DNA from: RUG191 sp045642225 | Lineage (GTDB): Bacteria > Bacillota > Clostridia > Lachnospirales > Lachnospiraceae | Direction of reading: 5' to 3' | Assembly (NCBI GenBank): GCA_045642225.1 | Contig: JAZUIN010000033.1 | Span: 1-50,790, forward strand | Length of the DNA: 50,790 nucleotides | Shown here: in pieces, positions 44,764-50,790 of the stretch | Layout of the letters: every line of letters begins with the position of its first letter | Position numbering within the stretch: position 1 is the stretch's first letter | The notes under the pieces: generated by a model | The model's input: the letters and a program-made list of their open reading frames with translations, nothing else | Told to the model about the DNA's origin: nothing | Databases searched by the model: none | Program-made: the position numbers and the translations under genes

Positions 44764-45032
44764 AATATTATATATCACAATATAGTATCATTCGCTTTTA
44801 ATTTTGCTGTTCCTTGCTAAAAAATGCTACGTCTCAGCAAAATTCAAAGCTCATTATTATATATCACAATACACTATCATTCGCTTTAATTTTGCTGTTC
44901 CTTACTATAAGAATGTTGCGTCTCAGCAAAATTCAAAGCTCATTATTATATATCACAATACACTATCATTCGCTTTAATTTTTGCTGTTCCTTGCTAAAA
45001 GAATGCTACGTCTCAGCAAAAATTCAAAGCTC
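44764..45032. repeat. Three tandem 89-bp repeats, each with a long hairpin, between pheS and pheT
   Basis: Units span 44764-44852, 44853-44941 and 44942-45032, about 90% identical. Each contains an inverted repeat: GCTTT(T)AATTTTGCTG pairs with CAGCAAAATT(C)AAAGC. Arms are at 44794-44809/44835-44850, 44883-44897/44924-44939 and 44972-44987/45014-45030, with loops of 25-26 nt. In unit 3 the left arm has five T where the others have four, and the right arm has five A where the others have four, so pairing is kept. On the minus strand this is transcribed between pheS and pheT. No protein is encoded; a plus-strand frame through the units is incidental. Confidence 0.85.
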
Positions 45033-45048
45033 ATTAATATAACTATGA

Positions 45049-46068
45049 TTAAAATTGATTTAAGAATCTATCATCGTTCTCGTAGAGAAGACGCATATCG
45101 TCAATCTCATACTTAAGAAGTGTAATTCTTTCAAGTCCAACGCCGAAAGCGAAACCTTGATATTCATCAGGATCAATACCGCTCATCTTAAGAACCTTAG
45201 GATGAACCATTCCACAACCTAGAATCTCGATCCACCCCTCGCCCTTACAGAAGCGACAACCTTTTCCTTTACATTTGAAGCATGTAACATCTACCTCTGC
45301 ACTTGGCTCTGTAAATGGGAAATGGTGAGGTCTAAACTTAACTGCAGTATCTTCACCAAACAATTCCTTTGCAAACTGCTCAAGTGTTCCCTTAAGGTCT
45401 GCAAATGTAATATCCTTATCAATAACCATGCCTTCAATTTGGTGGAAGGATGGTGAGTGAGTTGCATCAACTTCGTCGGATCTAAACACACGACCAGGAG
45501 CTATCATTCTAATTGGAAGCTTGCCCTTTTCCATCTGGTGTACTTGAACTGGAGAAGTTTGTGTACGAAGCAAAATATCTTTGTTAATGTAAAATGTATC
45601 TTGCTCATCTTTCGCTGGATGATTAGGTGGAATATTTAATGCTTCGAAGTTGTAATAATCATATTCAACCTCTGGTCCTTCAACAACCTCATATCCCATT
45701 CCGACGAAAATCTTCTCTACTTCATCTAACACCTTAGCATTTGGATGACGATGACCTTTCTTAGTCTTATCAGCAGGAAGAGTAACATCTATTGTCTCTG
45801 TAGCAAGACGAAGTTCAAGCTCTGCATCTTCTAGCTTCTTCTTTGCTTCTTGTAAATGTTCCTCAATAGCCTCACGTGTTTCGTTAACAAGCTGTCCTAC
45901 TTTAGGTCTATCTTCTGGAGCAACGTCTTTCATTCCTTTGAGTACGGCTGTTAATTCACCTTTCTTACCAAGAATAGCAACACGCACATCATTCAAACTA
46001 CCAAGCTCTGACGCTTCATCAATTTGCGCCATTGCTCTGTCTTTAATTTCTTGCAATTTATTCTTCAT
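45049..46068 (-). CDS. pheS: Phenylalanine--tRNA ligase alpha subunit
   Basis: The 339-aa catalytic alpha subunit, a class II synthetase. It has an N-terminal coiled coil, GHRHPNAKVLDEVEKIFVGMGYEV, motif 2 region SPVQVHQMEKGKLPIRMIAPGRVFR (in parts SPVQVHQME and RMIAPGRVFRSDEVDATHSP), and motif 3 GVGLERITLLKYEIDDMR. A CFKCKGKGCRFCKGEGW insert supplies four Cys in zinc-finger-like spacing, seen in some bacterial PheS. AGAGGTG precedes the ATG. No T-box leader is possible in the 22-bp gap after telA. Confidence 0.95.
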   Translation of the reverse strand: MKNKLQEIKDRAMAQIDEASELGSLNDVRVAILGKKGELTAVLKGMKDVAPEDRPKVGQLVNETREAIEEHLQEAKKKLEDAELELRLATETIDVTLPADKTKKGHRHPNAKVLDEVEKIFVGMGYEVVEGPEVEYDYYNFEALNIPPNHPAKDEQDTFYINKDILLRTQTSPVQVHQMEKGKLPIRMIAPGRVFRSDEVDATHSPSFHQIEGMVIDKDITFADLKGTLEQFAKELFGEDTAVKFRPHHFPFTEPSAEVDVTCFKCKGKGCRFCKGEGWIEILGCGMVHPKVLKMSGIDPDEYQGFAFGVGLERITLLKYEIDDMRLLYENDDRFLNQF

Positions 46069-46090
46069 CTCATTACACCTCTTTTAAATA

Positions 46091-47230
46091 TTATGAGAAC
46101 TGAGTTGTTCTCTCAAGCTCAGATATTTTCTTCTCGCCTTCCTCTGCTAATGTAGCAAATTTATCAATTGTATCCTTCATCATTGGTAGAGCTTGTTGTC
46201 TATAATTTTGAATATCTTCTAATGCACCTAAAGCTTCTTCAAAAGATTTCTGTAATACTTCTGGATTAAGAGCTGCCTCAGTAGCTTGCTTTTGAATTTC
46301 GCCACCTTGTTGTCTTAACATTTGAGAAGTTGCATCAATAATCTTATTAGTTCCTTCATTAACTGCATTAACCTTATCAATTACAATCTTCTGATTGTAT
46401 AAAGCTCCTGCTACTGTCACTGCTGTACGTAGTGCGGAAACAGTTACATTTCTAGCTCTATCAACAGAACGAATTAATTCTCTATTGTTCTTTCTAATGA
46501 TTTCAGAAGCAATAATACCTTGTTGATTTACAACTAAGATTTGTTGGAAATCTTCGATTCTTTGTCTTAGTGGGAATAACACTTCATCTTCAACAAACTT
46601 GATTTTCTCTTCATCTTCTCCATCTCTTTTTGCTTCGTCAATTGCTTGAGATAAATATTCATCAAGCTTCATTCCAAGCTCCATGTTCTTCTTCATCTCT
46701 TTTGTAATTTCACGCATTGATGCTTCTTCGATTTCAAGTGTTGTATTATCATCTTCTAACACTTGCTTGCCCTTCTTGAGACTTTCTACAATTGCAGCAA
46801 TTTCTTGGTCTGCTGTATGGAATTTCTCAAAATATCTTCTAACTGGATTGAAAAGCTTACCAAGACCACCTTGCTTTACAAAATCAATTCCAGAAGGATC
46901 AAGATCCTTCATCTGAATTGTTAAATCTTCAAGACCTTTCGCAACAATAGCAGTTTCTCCACCTGCCTCATTATATTGCATCATTCTCTTCTCAAGAAGT
47001 TCATTTCTATTTCTAGACTTTGTCAATGTCTCTTCGCCGAACTGATTAATAGTATCTATAATTTCTTTTCTAGATTCAATCGAATCAAGATTTACTGACA
47101 TTACTTCTTGAGCCTGCTTTTCTGCTACACCTGTAATAGCTTCTTGCATCTCTGGTTTAACTTGAAGCTCTTCTTTAACAACCTTCTCAATTTCTTCTTC
47201 CTTTGGTAATTCTAATGTAAAATCCGACAT
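46091..47230 (-). CDS. TelA/KlaA-family (toxic anion resistance) protein
   Basis: A 379-aa soluble, largely helical protein matching TelA/YaaN. Segments such as LLEKRMMQYNEAGGE, LEDLTIQMKDLDPSGIDF, PVRRYFEKFHTADQEI and LRTAVTVAGALYNQKIV fit the family. TelA is named for tellurite resistance, but its role is envelope stress-related and poorly defined. It is immediately downstream of the VWA-fusion gene (20 bp) and the XpaC-like gene, matching the recurring XpaC-TelA pairing in Firmicutes. GAGGAAGG precedes the ATG. Confidence 0.85.
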   Translation of the reverse strand: MSDFTLELPKEEEIEKVVKEELQVKPEMQEAITGVAEKQAQEVMSVNLDSIESRKEIIDTINQFGEETLTKSRNRNELLEKRMMQYNEAGGETAIVAKGLEDLTIQMKDLDPSGIDFVKQGGLGKLFNPVRRYFEKFHTADQEIAAIVESLKKGKQVLEDDNTTLEIEEASMREITKEMKKNMELGMKLDEYLSQAIDEAKRDGEDEEKIKFVEDEVLFPLRQRIEDFQQILVVNQQGIIASEIIRKNNRELIRSVDRARNVTVSALRTAVTVAGALYNQKIVIDKVNAVNEGTNKIIDATSQMLRQQGGEIQKQATEAALNPEVLQKSFEEALGALEDIQNYRQQALPMMKDTIDKFATLAEEGEKKISELERTTQFS

Positions 47231-47250
47231 AACTCTCTTCCTTCCTCTTT

Positions 47251-48951
47251 TTATAATGAACTATTAAATAACATCTTTATTTGATACATAATATCATCGC
47301 TACCAGCATCCAAATTAGCACCCTCATTCAAGTCACTTATTTCTTTGAGAGACTTCTTACCAGCTTCATCCATGTTATAACAAATTGTTATTATTGGAAT
47401 CTTGTAGCCCTTAATTACTGTTGTTGCCTCATCTAATGTATAACCACCATTAGTCAAGCCATCCGAAAGAACAATAATCATTGGTTTAGCATCAGGTGTT
47501 TTCTCAAGCTGTTTAGCAATCATATCAACAGCAACTATAATACCATTTATCGTAGCCGTTCCACCAAACGCATTTAACGATTCAACTGCACCCTTGAAAT
47601 ATGATTGTTGATCCATATTAAACTGGCCAAGTGGTAGCTCAATTGTAACATCATCAGAGTAGCTAACTATACCAACATAATTCTCAGAATTAATATATTG
47701 CATAGCATTAATAAGCGATGACTTAAGATTATTAATTGGTTCTCCTGACATTGATCCAGATACATCTGTAACAAAGACACATACAACTGGCTTACTGTCC
47801 TTATTATTCTTGTAGAAATGTTGAACCTTAACAAGGTCTGATCCACTTATTTTTTCGTATGGACATTTATAATCAAGATTCTGATTGAAGCCATACTTGC
47901 TAGCTTTGTCTTTCGCTGCATCTGTACTGCAATAATTTGCAAAGCCTTTCAAAGCTTCAAGCTTATTGCTATCAGTAGTTACAGCCACTAATGGATTATC
48001 ATGTACATATCCATAAGGAACAAATTTATAATCTTTAACCATCTGAGGATCATTTGTAAATGTTTGATATTCTGAAACAAACGCATCAAACGTTCCTCTT
48101 TCTGCCGACTTCTTCATCTGTTGAGTTGTAAGTGCAACAAATGGTATGTTCTTCTGGAATTTGTTAAAGCCTTCTTCTGCCTCTTTAGAGAAAACATTTC
48201 CATTACCATATTCATTCAATGTACTTACTAGAAGGTTAAGTCCTGCTGATGATGAAAATGGATTTGTATATCCCAAAGAAAGCTCTCCAGCCGATGTTGC
48301 TTCAACAATACTCTTAAGATTTACTTCACCGTACTTCTTATTAATCTCACTATATTTATCATTTGAAATACAAATTCCAGCTGTATTATTTACTAACGAC
48401 TCTGATACGGGTGTTACATTTACCCCATCAGCCTTAGCCATATCTACCCATAAGCTATTAGATGGTGTAAATGCATCTGGCACTGCTTTCTTAGATGCAA
48501 TATAATCAACGGCTTGTCCAGAGCTTACATTTCTTAGCTTAACCGTATATTGCACACCACCTACAGTAATACCTCCAGCCGAATTAAACTCTTTCGCCAA
48601 TTCAGCAAGCCACGCATCTTGTGCTGTGCCAACCTTTTCTGGAGACGAATAAATCTCTATATAATTCTTTGTTGTAGGTTCAACAACAACCTCTTTCGTC
48701 TCTATATCTGGCAATTCTTGATAAAGGTTGCTTTTTGCATCATTAGACTCTATAGACGACTTTGTCAATGTAGCTTCATGAGGTTTGATTTTACCCACCA
48801 TCTTACTAAGCTGTTCTACTGCTTTTACCGCCATAATTTCATCTTCTGATTTGCCTATGTTTCGAGTAGCAGCAATACCAATTATTAATACCAACACCAT
48901 CACTATAGATGTAAATATTACAAAACCGACGCTTCCTTTTTTTCTCTTCAT
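47251..48951 (-). CDS. Membrane-anchored fusion of a solute-binding-like domain and a VWA domain
   Basis: A 566-aa protein. One N-terminal membrane helix (VGFVIFTSIVMVLVLIIGIA) places the rest outside the cell. Residues 90-370 or so resemble a type 2 periplasmic binding protein, with YIEIYSSPEKVGTAQ and a GYTNPFSSSAGLNLL segment. The C-terminal 180 residues are a von Willebrand A domain with the metal-ion site DVSGSMSG near 395, GGTATINGI and VLSDGLTNGG. All three MIDAS loops look intact. No ABC transporter genes are nearby, so the binding domain probably senses rather than imports. AGAGGTGA precedes the ATG. It sits between the XpaC-like and TelA genes. Confidence 0.82.
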   Translation of the reverse strand: MKRKKGSVGFVIFTSIVMVLVLIIGIAATRNIGKSEDEIMAVKAVEQLSKMVGKIKPHEATLTKSSIESNDAKSNLYQELPDIETKEVVVEPTTKNYIEIYSSPEKVGTAQDAWLAELAKEFNSAGGITVGGVQYTVKLRNVSSGQAVDYIASKKAVPDAFTPSNSLWVDMAKADGVNVTPVSESLVNNTAGICISNDKYSEINKKYGEVNLKSIVEATSAGELSLGYTNPFSSSAGLNLLVSTLNEYGNGNVFSKEAEEGFNKFQKNIPFVALTTQQMKKSAERGTFDAFVSEYQTFTNDPQMVKDYKFVPYGYVHDNPLVAVTTDSNKLEALKGFANYCSTDAAKDKASKYGFNQNLDYKCPYEKISGSDLVKVQHFYKNNKDSKPVVCVFVTDVSGSMSGEPINNLKSSLINAMQYINSENYVGIVSYSDDVTIELPLGQFNMDQQSYFKGAVESLNAFGGTATINGIIVAVDMIAKQLEKTPDAKPMIIVLSDGLTNGGYTLDEATTVIKGYKIPIITICYNMDEAGKKSLKEISDLNEGANLDAGSDDIMYQIKMLFNSSL

Positions 48952-48966
48952 ATCCTACGTCACCTC

Positions 48967-49701
48967 TTATTTATTAGCATAAAACTTAAGCTGTTTTGTT
49001 AGTTCTTCAATCTCATCTAATGTACTATCTGTTTCTTTCTCGTTATCATCCGTAATCTTTGAAAGCTCTAACGCCAAAGAATCAAGCTTCAAGATAAGAT
49101 TCTCATTTACCGCTATTCCCTCTTCAATCTTGCATTGATTCTCTTTGTATAATGCAATCTGCTTCTCTTGAATATCATCAGGAATATTATCATTTCTATA
49201 ATCTGCTAATCTATCGTATTCATCTTCATCGAAAAATGTTAATCGATTAGCTGTAGTTGCAATATTGTCAATCGCAGTCTTCTCTGCAGTGTCAATGATT
49301 CCATAATATTTCTTCCAAGACAAACTATTTGCTTCGAATTTCTTATCTACTGCCTTCTTAACTCTTGTTGAACTAGACTGCAATCTCTTTAATTGCTCCA
49401 TCACCGTCTGAGCTATCTTACCAAAATGCTTGCCTGCAGTATATTCAGACAATACCTTTTCTAAATCCTTAAGTGATTTCACTTCTTTTGCACTAACTGG
49501 CTCAGTCTTAGGTGCCTTAAGATATCTAAGTACAAAGAATACATATACTCCAACTAAAGCAATTGCAACCAAAACAGCAAGTACTTTCTTAACAATAGAA
49601 GCACTTGTCAAGCTAAGCGCAACAAGTCCTGGCGAGTAACAAATAACAGCCACTATCGCAAGACCTATCCCTATCAAAAACAATACCCACTTCCTATTCA
49701 T
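48967..49701 (-). CDS. XpaC-like membrane protein
   Basis: A 244-aa protein with two N-terminal membrane helices (VLFLIGIGLAIVAVICY and VLAVLVAIALVGVYVFFVL) and a cytoplasmic helical domain. The stretch TVMEQLKRLQSS followed by DKKFEANSLSWKKYYGIID and RLTFFDEDEYDRL resembles the XpaC (5-bromo-4-chloroindolyl phosphate hydrolysis) family. Similarity is partial, and position next to TelA supports the call. It has its own strong promoter at 49771-49799 and is the first gene of the unit through TelA to pheST. Confidence 0.6.
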   Translation of the reverse strand: MNRKWVLFLIGIGLAIVAVICYSPGLVALSLTSASIVKKVLAVLVAIALVGVYVFFVLRYLKAPKTEPVSAKEVKSLKDLEKVLSEYTAGKHFGKIAQTVMEQLKRLQSSSTRVKKAVDKKFEANSLSWKKYYGIIDTAEKTAIDNIATTANRLTFFDEDEYDRLADYRNDNIPDDIQEKQIALYKENQCKIEEGIAVNENLILKLDSLALELSKITDDNEKETDSTLDEIEELTKQLKFYANK

Positions 49702-49770
49702 AGAACTGTATTCACCCTTTCTTTATCACTAGAATAAAAGTAATATTTATTTCGTTACACAATCTTAGTA

Positions 49771-49799
49771 ATTTTACCATTTTTTACAGATAAATTCAA
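49771..49799 (-). promoter_or_regulatory. Promoter of the XpaC-like/VWA/telA/pheST operon
   Basis: On the minus strand TTGAAT (49794-49799) and TAAAAT (49771-49776) are separated by exactly 17 bp, 70 bp before the XpaC-like start codon. Confidence 0.6.
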
Positions 49800-49857
49800 T
49801 GTTTTTGACGGAAGTATCAAGCTATGAATTCCACTACATTTCTAGCATACGCAAATG

Positions 49858-50790
49858 TTAATATAATGCTTCTAGGTTACATTCCTTATAAAACATATTA
49901 AGGATTTCTTCATATCCCTTTCCGGCACTTGCCATACATTTTGCACCGTACTGGCTCATTCCACATCCGTGACCGTATCCACCGCCATAAATGTGATATC
50001 CATTTTCATTAGCTACCCCTGTAAATGCCGCCGAATATAACGTCTCAATACTAGCTAGCTTGCTACCATCATTTAATACAATATCTCTAGACGCTTTACC
50101 TAAGACTTGTCTAATAGTAAGCTCATCATTTAATGTTACACTTCCATTTTCAAATTCTAGATTAAGACCTGTAATTACTCCGCCTACACTTCTAGTCTTA
50201 ACCTCCCAATATTTAAAGTCGCCAAAGCCCTTCGTTGTAAGTTCGCCTGTTTTCTGGTCTGCTACCGCCTTCATCAAGCCTTCCGAAAATGTAACTTTCT
50301 CCTTGTTGTTGCTCTTATTTGCGTTAGTTGCTTTTCGAGATGCCTCGTATTGATTAATTATTGTTTGACAAGCCTTATCATGGTTAGTCTTCATATCAAT
50401 CTGACAATCCCATCTAAAATACTTCTCTTTAGCTTCAAGTGCATTGTCATCTTTATTCATGAAATATTCTTTAAATGCAGCTTCAACATTTTCATCTGCT
50501 TGAATTACTGTTATTTTATCTGTCACCCCAAGTTCTTTGAGTCTATCTGTATTGTCTAACGAAATATATTGTCTCTTGAGATATGGTCTTTCATCAGATT
50601 TTTGAGTCTGAGTGTATCCTGATGAGGTCGAATAGAATAAGGCATCTATAATGTTACCTTTGTATTTCATAACTTGTCCTTTGGTCTCATTAACAGCTTC
50701 AATTGCAGGCTCTGATGCTTTTTCTTCCTGATATACCTGAAATGCTGTTGTATCATCTACATTTGCCTGACAAGCTTCTACTGTGTAGCT
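49858..50790 (-). CDS. SpoIID/LytB-domain protein, 5' end outside the window
   Basis: The frame stays open to the last base, so at least 311 residues are present and the N-terminus is missing. The visible part begins SYTVEACQANVDDTTAFQVY, followed by AVNETKGQVM and DALFYSTSSGYTQ, then ends with GGGYGHGCGMSQYGAKCMA, all hallmarks of the SpoIID lytic transglycosylase fold. SpoIID cleaves glycan strands during engulfment; stand-alone SpoIID/LytB proteins also occur in vegetative cells, and this one cannot be tied to sporulation from context. An internal ATG at 50670 is not the start. It has about 156 bp to the XpaC-like gene with no obvious terminator. Confidence 0.9.
   Translation of the reverse strand, partial: SYTVEACQANVDDTTAFQVYQEEKASEPAIEAVNETKGQVMKYKGNIIDALFYSTSSGYTQTQKSDERPYLKRQYISLDNTDRLKELGVTDKITVIQADENVEAAFKEYFMNKDDNALEAKEKYFRWDCQIDMKTNHDKACQTIINQYEASRKATNANKSNNKEKVTFSEGLMKAVADQKTGELTTKGFGDFKYWEVKTRSVGGVITGLNLEFENGSVTLNDELTIRQVLGKASRDIVLNDGSKLASIETLYSAAFTGVANENGYHIYGGGYGHGCGMSQYGAKCMASAGKGYEEILNMFYKECNLEALY

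Noticed and set aside
44804..44998. 64-codon plus-strand frame across the pheS-pheT repeats
   Set aside because: It simply reads through two repeat units, with no ribosome binding site; the spacing and paired arms fit a structural element, not a gene.
44764..45032. CRISPR array
   Set aside because: The three units are tandem with no unique spacers, the 89-bp period is too long and no cas genes are present.

Overview
The window is a low-GC, gene-dense stretch of a Firmicutes chromosome, most likely a clostridium of the Lachnospiraceae. The evidence is the AT-rich sequence with AGGAGG-type ribosome binding sites, a clostridial division/cell-wall (dcw) cluster, an electron-bifurcating Nfn pair, a SpoIID/LytB-type protein, and the neighbouring large families I recall as DUF5716 and DUF5717, which I associate with Lachnospiraceae. 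Family names come from recall and visible motifs; no database search was run. I saw no tRNA, rRNA, CRISPR array, insertion sequence, prophage or T-box.

Layout from left to right. 1-330 (+) is the 3' end of an RluA-type pseudouridine synthase, ending at a bidirectional terminator. 370-4739 (-) is a four-gene run: a GH13-like protein that has lost its catalytic residues, a TraX-like membrane protein, a DUF5662-like protein and trpS. A small DUF1292 protein (+) and a UvrD-like helicase (-) follow. 7125-20073 (-) is a long co-directional run: a His-rich CobW/ZagA-type GTPase, a second G3E GTPase fused to a YcgQ/DUF1980-like domain, NfnA and NfnB, then a four-gene block of unknown function (1205-aa scaffold, degenerate Hsp70-like protein, TPR protein, coiled-coil membrane protein) and gltX with a terminator. 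20467-24396 (-) is a 1309-aa cell-wall-anchored repeat protein. 24971-26527 (+) carries a LUD-domain protein and an 8-oxoguanine glycosylase, meeting argS with no gap.

26528-30129 (-) holds a beta-CASP metallo-hydrolase, a 56-aa small protein and argS. 30224-39800 (-) is the dcw cluster, in transcription order mraZ, rsmH, ftsL-like, PBP, mraY, murD, ftsW, ftsQ/divIB, ftsZ. murG and ftsA are absent from it. mraZ has a clear promoter followed by three GTGG boxes at 10-bp spacing. 40051-49701 (-) reads XpaC-like, a binding-protein/VWA fusion, TelA, pheS, pheT, queA, PilZ, lgt and then a terminator. A three-copy 89-bp hairpin repeat separates pheS from pheT. The right edge is a partial SpoIID/LytB protein (-).

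The most promising undescribed material is the block at 8667-15601, where an Hsp70-fold protein with a degenerate nucleotide site is next to a giant repeat protein, and the hairpin array between pheS and pheT, whose two arms change length together. The catalytically dead GH13 protein and the G3E-GTPase/DUF1980 fusion also deserve a look.
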